Shown in pieces: positions 16,151 to 24,849 of a DNA stretch of 33,764 bases (positions within the stretch are counted from its first letter, which is position 1; each line of letters starts with the position of its first letter). The DNA comes from JAAZMF01 sp036786445 (GTDB taxonomy: Bacteria; Bacillota; Limnochordia; DTU087). The stretch covers positions 1-33,764 of the forward strand of contig DAIQRD010000010.1 in assembly GCA_036786445.1 (NCBI GenBank), given 5' to 3'. The notes beneath the pieces are model-generated. The model made no database searches, was not told the origin of the DNA, and saw only the letters and a program-made list of their open reading frames with translations. A program made the position numbers and the translations under genes.

Positions 16151-16861
16151 TTATTTGGGTTTGAGTACTTTCAATATCTCCCAGTACATCATAATGCGGT
16201 TCTTGGCTCCGGTAACGAATCCTTGTTTTTCCTCCTTCATGATCTGGGAAACATCCTGCAAGGGAACTTTCTCCACTCTAATGCTATTGGACGAGGCATA
16301 TCGGGAGATAGCCACCTCCACACCATAGCGGCTATCTTCTAGTTCCGGTATACATTCCACAATCTCCCTGCGTACAGCTCTCTGACCAGACAGAAAGGGC
16401 GCCATTTTCTGAGCGAGGGTAGTCGAGGCCCTCCCTCCGGTAAAAAGCCCCACGGTCATATCGGCCTTACCTTGTAACACCGGTTCCAGTAGGGCCGTGC
16501 AATGGGTGTGGTTAAGCCCAACCAGATCGGCATCGATAAACAGAACAATATCTGCCAATGTGGCTTGCACCCCCGCCTTCATGGCCCCACCCTTGCCGCG
16601 ATTGGGATAGAGGTTAAGCACTCGGGCTCCCAGCTCCGCGGCCCTTTCAGCAGTATCGTCTGTGGAACCATCGTTGACGACGATAACCTCGTCAATATCA
16701 GGCGATTGCTGCAGCACAGCCAATACCTGACCAATGGTATGCCCTTCATTGTAGGCGGGGACAACCGCTGCTACTCGCTGGTCTAAAGCCGAGGTGTCAC
16801 TATCCTCAATCGCTACATACTGATTCGTTTTCGATGGCTCTTCTAATTTGCTCTTGAACAT
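16151..16861 (-). CDS. Family 2 glycosyltransferase
   Basis: 236 residues with a GT-A fold. Motifs: VPAYNEG at about 34-40, VNDGSTDDT at 62-70, NRGKGGAMKAGV at 87-98 and a DAD metal/nucleotide-sugar site at 110-112. There is no clear membrane segment, so it is probably cytosolic or peripheral. It resembles the glucosyl-3-phosphoglycerate synthase / dolichol-phosphate mannosyl synthase type, but donor and acceptor cannot be told from sequence. The ATG at 16861 has GGTGA 3 nt upstream and lies 56 nt inside the end of proS; no good later start is in frame, so the overlap seems real. It sits between proS and polC, where B. subtilis has no gene, and ends 43 nt before the preferred polC start. Confidence 0.88.
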   Translation of the reverse strand: MFKSKLEEPSKTNQYVAIEDSDTSALDQRVAAVVPAYNEGHTIGQVLAVLQQSPDIDEVIVVNDGSTDDTAERAAELGARVLNLYPNRGKGGAMKAGVQATLADIVLFIDADLVGLNHTHCTALLEPVLQGKADMTVGLFTGGRASTTLAQKMAPFLSGQRAVRREIVECIPELEDSRYGVEVAISRYASSNSIRVEKVPLQDVSQIMKEEKQGFVTGAKNRIMMYWEILKVLKPK

Positions 16862-18539
16862 GGGTCACCACTTCATTCAAAGAGACTAGGTTCACTTTGC
16901 CTCGGTCACGGAGGCGCACTTCCGCCTGCCCTTGGGCAAGAGTCCTAGGCCCTATTGTAATTCTGATAGGAAACCCTATCAGATCGGCGTCCTTAAACTT
17001 CACGCCGGGGCGCTCATCTCGATCGTCCAAGACTACTTCCACACCAGCCGTGTTCAGCTCGTCGTATAACTCCTCAACGGCAGCCTTCTGCTCCTCATCA
17101 CGGTAATTGACTGGTACTATGATCACGTGAAAAGGCGCAATACTCATTGGCCAACAGATACCGTCTTCGTCGTTGCGCTGCTCCACTACTGCCGCCACCG
17201 TCCTAGTAACACCGATTCCATAGCATCCCATGATCAAAGGGTGCTCTTGACCATTCTCGTCCAGGAATGTCGCCCCTAGGGCTTGGCTATATTTGGTGCC
17301 CAGCTTAAATACTTGTCCGACCTCAATGCCACGAGCCCCCTGCAATGTGCCTTCGCCACAAGGACAGGGATCACCGGGCTGAGCTGTGCGAATATCCACC
17401 ACCTCATCGGGTGCGAAATCCCGCCCTGGATTAATGCCCGTGAGGTGAACATCGACTGCATTGCCACCACTAATCCCATTCTGAATTTCCATGACTGCAG
17501 GATCGGCGATGATGCGGCAACCATGAAGACCCACCGGTCCGGCAAATCCCCGGGGAGCATCGGTTACCTCTTCAATGGTTCTTTCATCTGCAAGCTCCAA
17601 TTCCATGAGGCCCACAGCTCTAGCAAGTTTTATGTCATTAACCACATGATCGCCCCGGACCAAGGCCGCCACCACCACGTCTTTACCTCTATAGATCAAG
17701 GTCTTGATCATGTGGCTAGCTGGGCGCTGGAAGAATTCCTCTAGGTCCTCCACAGTGCGAATACCCGGGGTGGATACCGCAGTCATGGACTCTAACTCAC
17801 CGGTTCTCTCGCCGGGGATCACAACACACTCCGCTTTCTCCACATTGGCTGCATAATCGCAATGGGGACAGTAGACGATCTCCGCTTCGCCAGCATCAGC
17901 TAAAGCCATATACTCATGGGTCATATTGCCTCCGATGGCTCCAGGATCGGCTTCCACCGGCCTAAACTTCAGGCCACAACGGGTGAAAACCCGGCCATAG
18001 GCATGGTACATCTTCCAGTAGTTTTCATCTAGCCCCTGTTCATCTCGATCAAAGGAGTAGAGATCTTTCATGATGAATTCCCTGCTCCGCATGACTCCGA
18101 AACGGGGCCGGATCTCATCCCTATACTTATTTTGCATTTGATATAAGAGCAACGGCAACTGCCGGTAAGAACTGATTTCCGTACGCACCAAGGCGGTGAT
18201 AATCTCCTCATGGGTGGGGCCTAGACAAAACTGCCGCCCATGGCGGTCTTTCAACTTGAACATCTCTTCCCCATAGTCATCCCAGCGGCCAGTTTCATGC
18301 CAAAGCTCCGCTGGCTGAAGAATGGGCAGCAATACTTCCTGACCGCCGGCACCATCCATTTCTTCCCTGATGATGGTCTCAATCTTCTGCAATACCCTAA
18401 GCCCTAACGGCAAATACGTGTAAACCCCAGTGGAAGCTCTCCTCATCAAACCTGCCCGTAACATTAATTTGTGGCTGGCGATCTCCGCTTCTGCCGGAAC
18501 CTCCCGCAGAGTCGGCGCCAAGAGCATAGACATCCTCAT
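16806..18539 (-). CDS. proS: Prolyl-tRNA synthetase, bacterial type with editing domain
   Basis: Class II synthetase of 577 residues, the usual size for the bacterial type. Class II motif 1 (EEMDGAGGQEVLLPILQPAELW), motif 2 (YRDEIRPRFGVMRSREFIMKD) and motif 3 (GCYGIGVTRTVAAVVEQ) are present. The insertion (editing) domain lies between motifs 2 and 3, about residues 225-385, including TPGIRTVEDLEEFF, and removes Ala-tRNA(Pro). The C-terminal anticodon-binding domain includes VLDDRDERPGVKFKDADLIG. The start is ATG at 18539 with GGGGGTGTTGGA upstream; another ATG follows two codons later. It has its own strong promoter 25 nt upstream and probably leads a proS-glycosyltransferase-polC unit. Confidence 0.98.
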   Translation of the reverse strand: MRMSMLLAPTLREVPAEAEIASHKLMLRAGLMRRASTGVYTYLPLGLRVLQKIETIIREEMDGAGGQEVLLPILQPAELWHETGRWDDYGEEMFKLKDRHGRQFCLGPTHEEIITALVRTEISSYRQLPLLLYQMQNKYRDEIRPRFGVMRSREFIMKDLYSFDRDEQGLDENYWKMYHAYGRVFTRCGLKFRPVEADPGAIGGNMTHEYMALADAGEAEIVYCPHCDYAANVEKAECVVIPGERTGELESMTAVSTPGIRTVEDLEEFFQRPASHMIKTLIYRGKDVVVAALVRGDHVVNDIKLARAVGLMELELADERTIEEVTDAPRGFAGPVGLHGCRIIADPAVMEIQNGISGGNAVDVHLTGINPGRDFAPDEVVDIRTAQPGDPCPCGEGTLQGARGIEVGQVFKLGTKYSQALGATFLDENGQEHPLIMGCYGIGVTRTVAAVVEQRNDEDGICWPMSIAPFHVIIVPVNYRDEEQKAAVEELYDELNTAGVEVVLDDRDERPGVKFKDADLIGFPIRITIGPRTLAQGQAEVRLRDRGKVNLVSLNEVVTHVQEQIRRAIENESVCSD

Positions 18540-18563
18540 TCCAACACCCCCGAAATCAGACCC

Positions 18564-18593
18564 ATTGTACCAAAGGGTTCAAAACACTGTCAA
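18564..18593 (-). promoter_or_regulatory. Predicted sigma-A promoter for proS
   Basis: TTGACA (18588-18593, perfect) and TACAAT (18564-18569, five of six) are separated by 18 nt. It lies between the ispG stop codon and proS. A start near 18557 leaves a short leader of about 18 nt with no room for a T-box. Confidence 0.7.
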
Positions 18594-18611
18594 TATGAGG
18601 CAACGCCTCCC

Positions 18612-19769
18612 CTATTGGCGGGCCTCTTTACCTGCTTGTTCCTCTACCGCTTCCACTAGCACATCCACCGCGTCTTGGACCGGAAATTGGCCTACGAGTT
18701 CACCTCGGCGAAACAGGACTACACTATCTCTTCCTGCTGCAATCCCAAGGTCGGCCTCCTTGGCTTCACCGGGGCCGTTAACGGGACACCCCATTACTGC
18801 CACAGTCAACGGAAGCTTCACATGTTGTAGCCGGGCTTCTACCGCCTCAGCGATGGAAATCAAATCAACCTGACACCGGCCACAGGTAGGGCAAGATATT
18901 AGCTCTATCCCCTCTTGCCTCAGACCTAGAGCCCTCAAAATCCCATATGCTACTTCTACTTCCTGGACTGGATCACCTGTCAAAGATACCCGCAAAGTAT
19001 CCCCGATTCCCATGGCCAGCAAAATCCCCATCCCCACTGAAGATTTGATAGTCCCATAGAAAGGCGTACCGGCCTCAGTAATCCCCAAGTGCAGGGGATA
19101 ATCAACCCGTCCAGCCATCAATCTGTAAGCTGCCACAGTAGTCTGCACATCGGAAGCCTTTAGAGAGATGACAATATCATGAAAACCTAGATCCTCCAAA
19201 ATACCTACATGCTCCAGCGCACTTTCTACCAAAGCCGCTGGAACCCGGCCACCATATTTTTCCAGCACGGGCCGGGCCAATGAACCGGCATTTACTCCAA
19301 TGCGAATAGGTACTGCTCTGTCTCTGGCGGCAGCGACTACTGCCTCAACCTTATCTCGGCTGCCGATGTTTCCGGGATTTAGGCGCAGCTTGCTAATACC
19401 GGCTTCCACTGCCAGTAATGCTAGTTTATAGTCAAAATGAATATCAGCTACCAAAGGCCCATCAACTAGCCGGCAAATATCATGTAAAGCCAAGGCTGCT
19501 TCTTCATCGGGAACCGCAACCCTGACCAGCTGGCAGCCGGCTTCCATTAAGTCTTGAATCTGAGCCACAGTAGCTTGAACATCCCGGGTATCGGTATTGG
19601 TCATGGATTGCACAACAATGGCAGCCCCACCACCAATGGTCAACCCTTTGATGTGCACCGGTCTTGTCCTAGATCGCAGGGTGGCTTCAGGCCCAGCTGT
19701 GATCAACGTTTCCTTGTTTTCCCCGCTTGCTTCATTTAGCACAGGAATTCGCCCTTCCTTTTCTAGCAT
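18612..19769 (-). CDS. ispG: 4-hydroxy-3-methylbut-2-enyl diphosphate synthase (IspG)
   Basis: The sixth enzyme of the MEP pathway, an iron-sulphur reductase that converts ME-cPP to HMBPP. It has 385 residues. A TIM-barrel domain (VVQSMTNTDTRDV, LVADIHFDYKLAL, KLRLNPGNIG) precedes the [4Fe-4S] domain, whose ligands are visible as C293 and C296 in SCPTCGRC, C328 in MGCPVNGPGE and E335. The ATG at 19769 lies 17 nt after rseP but has no clear ribosome site and gives an N-terminal extension of about 30 residues. A GTG at 19742 with GGAAGGG 9 nt upstream is a reasonable alternative. It closes the uppS-cdsA-dxr-rseP-ispG unit. Confidence 0.97.
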   Translation of the reverse strand: MLEKEGRIPVLNEASGENKETLITAGPEATLRSRTRPVHIKGLTIGGGAAIVVQSMTNTDTRDVQATVAQIQDLMEAGCQLVRVAVPDEEAALALHDICRLVDGPLVADIHFDYKLALLAVEAGISKLRLNPGNIGSRDKVEAVVAAARDRAVPIRIGVNAGSLARPVLEKYGGRVPAALVESALEHVGILEDLGFHDIVISLKASDVQTTVAAYRLMAGRVDYPLHLGITEAGTPFYGTIKSSVGMGILLAMGIGDTLRVSLTGDPVQEVEVAYGILRALGLRQEGIELISCPTCGRCQVDLISIAEAVEARLQHVKLPLTVAVMGCPVNGPGEAKEADLGIAAGRDSVVLFRRGELVGQFPVQDAVDVLVEAVEEQAGKEARQ

Positions 19770-19786
19770 TTGTCCATGGGAATAAC

Positions 19787-20827
19787 CTAGAAGATATCCA
19801 GACGCAACAAATCCTTGTATGTTGCAAACAACATCAATAGCAGCAGAAAAGCCAGCCCAACAAACTGCACAGCTCCCCGTTGCTCAGGTTCCAAAGGGCG
19901 ACCTCGCACTGCTTCCCAAATAAGCAATAGGAGCCATCCACCATCCAGCACAGGAATGGGGAGGAAATTAAAGAGACCCAGATTAACACTGAGCACACCC
20001 GCGATGAATAGGACAAAGAAGAAACCACGGTTAGCAGATTCACCCACCAGTTGGAAAATTCCAATGGGGCCCGCTATATCAGGCTTGATTCGACCTGTTA
20101 CCATCCGAAAGATCGAGGCTACTATGTCTCTGGAAATCATATAGGTGCGTTCCAATCCCAAACCTAAGGCTCGCCCCATAGATTCGCGAGGCTTTTCCAC
20201 CATGCCCACACCGAGCCGAGCACGGTTGATCTCAGGATCGAGAGCAGGTGTAATCCCCAGCTGAATTAGGTTCCCCTCCCGGGACACGGTAACGGCGATC
20301 TCCCGGTTCTCAAAGTCCGCCACTAACTGGTTAATCTCCCGCACTGATTGAATTCTCTCTCCCGCGACATGGGTGATCTCATCACCGGGCAAGAGACCCG
20401 CTATTTGGGCCGGCGACCCTGGTTCTACTGATTGAACAGTTGGTGGGATTACCGCAAGTCCCATGTACAGAGCGAAGATCACTGTGGCAAGGCAAAGATT
20501 CATTATTGGCCCCGCGGCAATCACTGCTAGGCGCTGCCACAGCGACTTATTGTTGAAATTCATCTCGTCATCATCTGCAACTGCATCGGTCTCATCTTCA
20601 GGCACATCCATCCCCGCCAGTTTTACAAATCCGCCTAAAGGCAAACCCCGCACCGAATATAGGGTATCTCCTCTGCGCTTTCTCCACAGAACAGGCCCGA
20701 AGCCCAAGCCAAATTCGTGGACCTTAACACCTACGGCTTTGGCCACGAGAAAATGACCTAGCTCATGGAAAAACACGGTGGGGCCCAGCACAATAATGAA
20801 GGCGATGAGAAGGTTCAAACTAACCAT
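19787..20827 (-). CDS. rseP: Site-2 intramembrane zinc metalloprotease, RseP/RasP family
   Basis: 346 residues, an M50 intramembrane protease. The zinc site HELGH is at 21-25 in the first membrane segment and the third ligand is D295 in LPIPVLDGG in a late segment; a PDZ domain (about 128-197, PGSPAQIAGLLPGDEITHV) lies between. Further hydrophobic segments are at about 101-125, 268-292 and 315-340. RseP/RasP cleaves membrane-bound anti-sigma factors and remnant signal peptides. The local substrate cannot be told from sequence. ATG at 20827 is 4 nt after the dxr stop codon, preceded by GAAAGG. The dxr-rseP-ispG order is common in Bacillota. Confidence 0.97.
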   Translation of the reverse strand: MVSLNLLIAFIIVLGPTVFFHELGHFLVAKAVGVKVHEFGLGFGPVLWRKRRGDTLYSVRGLPLGGFVKLAGMDVPEDETDAVADDDEMNFNNKSLWQRLAVIAAGPIMNLCLATVIFALYMGLAVIPPTVQSVEPGSPAQIAGLLPGDEITHVAGERIQSVREINQLVADFENREIAVTVSREGNLIQLGITPALDPEINRARLGVGMVEKPRESMGRALGLGLERTYMISRDIVASIFRMVTGRIKPDIAGPIGIFQLVGESANRGFFFVLFIAGVLSVNLGLFNFLPIPVLDGGWLLLLIWEAVRGRPLEPEQRGAVQFVGLAFLLLLMLFATYKDLLRLDIF

Positions 20828-20831
20828 CCTT

Positions 20832-21989
20832 TCAGCTGCCTAGTTGGCGTATGTCTATGGTGCAATCCCTGCGCACTGCTGCATCTATCTCCAGTATGTC
20901 TTGAATATCAGGATTAGACACACCCCGGTGTCGTTCAAGTGCATCACTGACCAAGCGAGGAATATCCATAAAGCCAATTTGCTCTCTAAGAAAAGCTTCC
21001 ACCGCCACCTCGTTAGCAGCATTCAAGGCTGTCGGATACGTGCCTCCAGCCTCTAGAGCCTTATAAGCCAGACTCAAACAAGGAAATCTTTCTGTGTCAG
21101 GTCTCTCAAATTCTAGATTGCCAACTTCAGCCAGTGACAAGGTCCGTACCGGTGAGGGCAGCCTCTCAGGATAGGTCAAGGCATATTGAATGGGTAGGCG
21201 CATATCGGCGACACCTAACTGGGCCAAAACACTGCCATCAGTGAGTTCCACTAGGGAGTGGATGATACTCTGGGGATGGACCACCACCTCGATTTTCTTA
21301 GCAGGCACAGCAAATAGCCAGTAGGCTTCAATGACCTCTAGACCCTTATTCATCAATGTTGCGGAATCAATGGTGACTTTTCCGCCCATGTTCCAGGTAG
21401 GATGGGCTAGGGCTTGCTCCACAGTTACTTTCTCCAATTCTCCCAGGCTGCTTTGGCGAAACGGCCCTCCGGAGGCAGTCAGAATTATCTTGCGCAAATA
21501 CTTGCCATTAGTGCTTTGCAGGCACTGGAAAATCGCATTATGCTCGCTATCCACCGGCAGCACGCGCACCCGCTGTTCCTTGGCAGCAGCCATGATCACA
21601 CTGCCTGCTGCGACTAGTGTCTCTTTATTGGCCAAAGCCACATCTTTGCCGGCCTGAATAGCCGCTAGCGTAGGGGCAATCCCATCTGCTCCCACTATGG
21701 CATTGAGAACGAGATGAACATCATCCCTCCGTACCATTTCATCCAAACCGGTGTGTCCCGACAATATTTCTGTTCCCTGCACCTGCCTGCTGCGCAGTTC
21801 ATCGACGGCTGATGCTATAGCAAGACTAGCTACAGCAGGCTGAAACTTTCGTATTTGGCTTTCTAGAAGATCGACGTTCCTCCCGGCAGCTAGCCCCATC
21901 ACCCGAAAACGGTCAGGCATGCGGCTGATCACATCTAGAGCCTGTGTTCCAATGGAGCCCGTGGAACCAAGAATCACAATACCTAGCAC
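20832..21989 (-). CDS. dxr: 1-deoxy-D-xylulose 5-phosphate reductoisomerase
   Basis: The committed step of the MEP pathway, DXP to MEP with NADPH and a divalent metal. It has 385 residues, the usual length. The dinucleotide motif GSTGSIG is at 8-14; ANKETLVAAG, the metal and substrate segment LPVDSEHNAIFQCL, SGGPFR and NKGLEVIEAYWLF follow. The start is GTG at 21989 with GAGGTGG 7 nt upstream. It lies 19 nt after the permease-like gene and 4 nt before rseP. Confidence 0.97.
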   Translation of the reverse strand: MLGIVILGSTGSIGTQALDVISRMPDRFRVMGLAAGRNVDLLESQIRKFQPAVASLAIASAVDELRSRQVQGTEILSGHTGLDEMVRRDDVHLVLNAIVGADGIAPTLAAIQAGKDVALANKETLVAAGSVIMAAAKEQRVRVLPVDSEHNAIFQCLQSTNGKYLRKIILTASGGPFRQSSLGELEKVTVEQALAHPTWNMGGKVTIDSATLMNKGLEVIEAYWLFAVPAKKIEVVVHPQSIIHSLVELTDGSVLAQLGVADMRLPIQYALTYPERLPSPVRTLSLAEVGNLEFERPDTERFPCLSLAYKALEAGGTYPTALNAANEVAVEAFLREQIGFMDIPRLVSDALERHRGVSNPDIQDILEIDAAVRRDCTIDIRQLGS

Positions 21990-22008
21990 CTATCATCCAC
22001 CTCGCTAC

Positions 22009-23058
22009 TTATTCTCTATTCCATGCCGGAATAAAGATGGCTACCATAGCTGCTTTCAAGACAACCATTACTATGGGCCCTAGGATAAATCCGCTGAAGC
22101 CAAGAAGCTGTGCGCCCAGGTAAATGGCCATCAGTGATGTCAGCGGATGTAGTCCCAGCTGGGCTCCGATTATGCGGGGTTCAGCTAGTTGGCGTGTAAT
22201 CAAGATAATGCCTAGAATGGCCGTTAGCCAAACAGCATAAGGAATATTCCCAATGAGGACATGATATAAAATCAGTGGAACGAAGACACCGCTGGGCCCA
22301 GTCATAGGTATGAAATCCAAAATAGCAACCAAGAGTCCCAAGAGCCAAGCATAGCGGATTCTGAGAATTGTCAAACCAATGACAGCTAAAAACCCGGATA
22401 GGGAAATCAACATCAACTGAGATCGCAGAAATCCAAAAATACCGTTGGCAATCTGATCTCTGATATGATTGGCCTCGGGGCGCCACCGCTCCGGCACCAA
22501 ACCCATGAAAAAGCGGGCGAATAGTCGACGGTCCCTGCTAATAAAAAACGTGGCGATACTGGCAATAATTAGTGTAAACATGAAAGCAGGCAGTCGGCTA
22601 ATGCCTCCCAGCAAATGGGCAGACAGCATGCGAATGGTGTCAATCACTCGATCAAAGTCGGGTTGCACCACTTCTAGAATTGGCACCGGAACCTCATCAA
22701 AAAATACCACATAAAGGTTTTCCACCCAGATAATCAGTTCACCAAGCCACTCTTCCCAGTAACTGCGGTATCTCGGTAAAAGCGATAGCAGATGGGTGAG
22801 CTCCGCCGTCAGATTAGTAACCATCAAAGTAAGCAAGAGCACTACTACCGCCAAAAACAAGACCAAGACAACTAAGACAGCTCCTCCCCGAGGAAACTTG
22901 AGGCGCTTCTCCAAAACATTCACGAAGGGGTCAATCAGCGCTGCGATCAAGATCGCCAACATAAACGGGGTGAAATATGCAAGCAGGTACTTGGTGCCCA
23001 GAATAACCAGGGCCAACACCAAAATCACTGCTATCAGCAACTTCAAGCGGCGCTCCAT
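22009..23058 (-). CDS. AI-2E family transporter, YtvI-like membrane protein
   Basis: 349 residues with about seven or eight hydrophobic segments: two or three at the N-terminus, a soluble loop at about 90-145, then the rest. The C-terminal half has the family marks FLRSQLMLISLSGFLAVIGL, DFIPMTGPSGVFVPL, ITRQLAEPRIIGAQLGLHPLTSL and FILGPIVMV. Family members include TqsA (autoinducer-2 export), sodium/proton antiporters and the sporulation protein YtvI; the substrate here is unknown. The frame is open to a GTG at 23076, but the ATG at 23058 with AAGGGTGA upstream is preferred. It lies between cdsA and dxr, where B. subtilis has no such gene, in the same direction with a 79 nt gap after cdsA. 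Confidence 0.87.
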   Translation of the reverse strand: MERRLKLLIAVILVLALVILGTKYLLAYFTPFMLAILIAALIDPFVNVLEKRLKFPRGGAVLVVLVLFLAVVVLLLTLMVTNLTAELTHLLSLLPRYRSYWEEWLGELIIWVENLYVVFFDEVPVPILEVVQPDFDRVIDTIRMLSAHLLGGISRLPAFMFTLIIASIATFFISRDRRLFARFFMGLVPERWRPEANHIRDQIANGIFGFLRSQLMLISLSGFLAVIGLTILRIRYAWLLGLLVAILDFIPMTGPSGVFVPLILYHVLIGNIPYAVWLTAILGIILITRQLAEPRIIGAQLGLHPLTSLMAIYLGAQLLGFSGFILGPIVMVVLKAAMVAIFIPAWNRE

Positions 23059-23137
23059 GTTGATCTCACCCTTCACAAAGAGCTAACTGGATTCTTGACA
23101 ATGAGTATATTCCTGCTTGGGGACCATTAGAACAGGC

Positions 23138-23926
23138 CTATCCCAGCCACCTGATCAAGTAATAAACAGCTGGCACAGTAAACAGTAGGCTATCAATGCG
23201 ATCCAAGACTCCTCCATGCCCCGGCAAAATCCAGCCTGAATCTTTGATGCCGGCTTCCCGTTTCAGGGCGGACTCAAATAGATCCCCGATAATGGCGGCC
23301 AATCCAATCACTAAGCCCAATAACCAACCAGGAAGCAGTCCCAACTGCAATAGACTATTGACATAACCGGTAACTAAAGCAGCTGCTAAGAGACCTCCTA
23401 TTGCCCCCTCTATGGACTTCTTGGGACTAATACGGGGAGCTAACTTGTGACGGCCCCAAAGCATACCAGTGAAATAGGCTCCTGTGTCTGCCGCCCATGT
23501 TCCCAGCAACACCAAAAGCAAAAGCCCGAATCCCTGGGACTCCCAGCGCAGCAGCAGAAAATGGCTCGGCAGAAAGGCACCATAAAATAATGTCATGAGG
23601 GTGAGGCCTCCACGCCGAAAAGGCTGAGCAGACGGGGAAAGGAGCTCCCTAATGGCTACAGCAAAAAATGCACTAAACATGATAGGCGATATCCACAGTT
23701 CTCTTTGCCACTGGATGGTTACCAGAAGACTCGCACTAGTGACATACAATAGCGCACCTGGGATGGGGCTACCCAGGGCCTCTAGCATGAGTTTCAGCTC
23801 AAACATGGCCACAAGGCTCACTGCCAGCACCAAAATAAAAAAAGTCCACCCGCCTTGGTACAGACATCCGAGCACCATCGGAATAAACACCAACGCTGTC
23901 AATATTCGTTTCATTAACGAAGACAT
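23138..23926 (-). CDS. cdsA: Phosphatidate cytidylyltransferase (CDP-diglyceride synthase)
   Basis: An integral membrane enzyme making CDP-diacylglycerol from phosphatidic acid and CTP, the entry to phospholipid synthesis. It has 262 residues with about seven or eight hydrophobic segments. The family signature is near the C-terminus: SALKREAGIKDSGWILPGHG followed by GVLDRIDSL. DTGAYFTGMLWGRHKLAPRISPKKSIEG is also typical. The start is ATG at 23926, 5 nt after the uppS stop; a second ATG four codons later is possible. It pairs with uppS, as in most bacteria. Confidence 0.97.
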   Translation of the reverse strand: MSSLMKRILTALVFIPMVLGCLYQGGWTFFILVLAVSLVAMFELKLMLEALGSPIPGALLYVTSASLLVTIQWQRELWISPIMFSAFFAVAIRELLSPSAQPFRRGGLTLMTLFYGAFLPSHFLLLRWESQGFGLLLLVLLGTWAADTGAYFTGMLWGRHKLAPRISPKKSIEGAIGGLLAAALVTGYVNSLLQLGLLPGWLLGLVIGLAAIIGDLFESALKREAGIKDSGWILPGHGGVLDRIDSLLFTVPAVYYLIRWLG

Positions 23927-23931
23927 ATGTT

Positions 23932-24744
23932 CTATTCCCTTTCGCTCGCTTTCTTTCGTATCTTGCCAAATCGGCGCTCTCGTTTTTGGTACTCGGCTAG
24001 AGCCTGCAGGAAGTCATCGCTGGTGAATTCTGGCCACATGGTATCAGAAAAATAGAGTTCTGCATACGCACTTTGCCACAAAAGGAAATTGCTGAGGCGG
24101 CGCTCCCCACCGGTTCGGATAATCAGATCTGGGTCAGGATCTCCAGTCGTATACAAATGCTGGGCTACTGTTTCTTCGGTGGCGAGCACCGACTCACCTC
24201 GAGCAGCCTTGGCCAAGAGCTCTCGTATGGCTTCGATGATCTCCAAGCGGCCTCCGTAGCTAATCGCCATATTTAGCTTGAGTTTACTATTATCTGCCGT
24301 AAGTTGTGCTGCCCAGTCCACTTGGTCGCGCACGGGTTTAGGTAGGTCCCCCAAGCGACCTATGGGGACAATTCGCACGCCTTCCTTATGCAAAGTATCT
24401 AACTCATCCCGGAGCACCTCTAGAAGCAGCTCCATTAGGAAGTCCACTTCCTCTTTGGGGCGCTGCCAGTTCTCCGTAGAGAAAGCATAGACAGTAAGGA
24501 CAGGGATACCTAAGTGCCCACAGGTCTTGACTATTTCCCGCAGAGCTCGAGCACCTTGACGGTGGCCGACAGAGCGGGGTAAGCCCCGCGCTTGTGCCCA
24601 GCGCCCGTTGCCATCCATAATAATTCCTACATGGCTAGGCAACCCATTAGCGACAGTAAGAGACGAGCCAGTCCCTTGCTTCTGTCGGCTTTCGTCACTC
24701 GTCTTTTTATGACTCAACCAAGGCAGAACAATCTCTTTCCACAA
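23932..24744 (-). CDS. uppS: Isoprenyl (undecaprenyl) diphosphate synthase
   Basis: A cis-prenyltransferase making undecaprenyl diphosphate, the lipid carrier for peptidoglycan and wall polymers. It has 270 residues. The diphosphate-binding motif IIMDGNGRWA is at 41-50 (D44 catalytic), followed by GHRQGARALREIV, FSTENWQRP, NMAISYGGR, and the C-terminal DLIIRTGGERRLSNFLLWQSAYAELYF. The start is a TTG at 24744 with AGGAAAGG about 10 nt upstream; this leaves some 38 residues before the first motif, rather more than usual, so a later start is possible. An intrinsic terminator ends only 28 nt upstream, leaving no space for a normal promoter. Confidence 0.97.
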   Translation of the reverse strand: MWKEIVLPWLSHKKTSDESRQKQGTGSSLTVANGLPSHVGIIMDGNGRWAQARGLPRSVGHRQGARALREIVKTCGHLGIPVLTVYAFSTENWQRPKEEVDFLMELLLEVLRDELDTLHKEGVRIVPIGRLGDLPKPVRDQVDWAAQLTADNSKLKLNMAISYGGRLEIIEAIRELLAKAARGESVLATEETVAQHLYTTGDPDPDLIIRTGGERRLSNFLLWQSAYAELYFSDTMWPEFTSDDFLQALAEYQKRERRFGKIRKKASERE

Positions 24745-24772
24745 ATCTGTCTACCCTTTCCTCTGCATGCTC

Positions 24773-24804
24773 AAAAAAGCACCCCCTCCAACTCTTGAGG
24801 GGGC
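24773..24804 (-). terminator. Intrinsic terminator directly upstream of uppS
   Basis: CCCCCTC with GAGGGGG (24797-24803 and 24782-24788, 8 nt loop) is followed after TGC by six T residues (24773-24778). It is the clearest rho-independent terminator in the window. It closes the rpsB-frr unit or acts as an attenuator for uppS. Confidence 0.8.
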
Positions 24805-24849
24805 TGTCCACGCCAGCGATCCACCACCATAGGCAGATCACCAAGGCGA

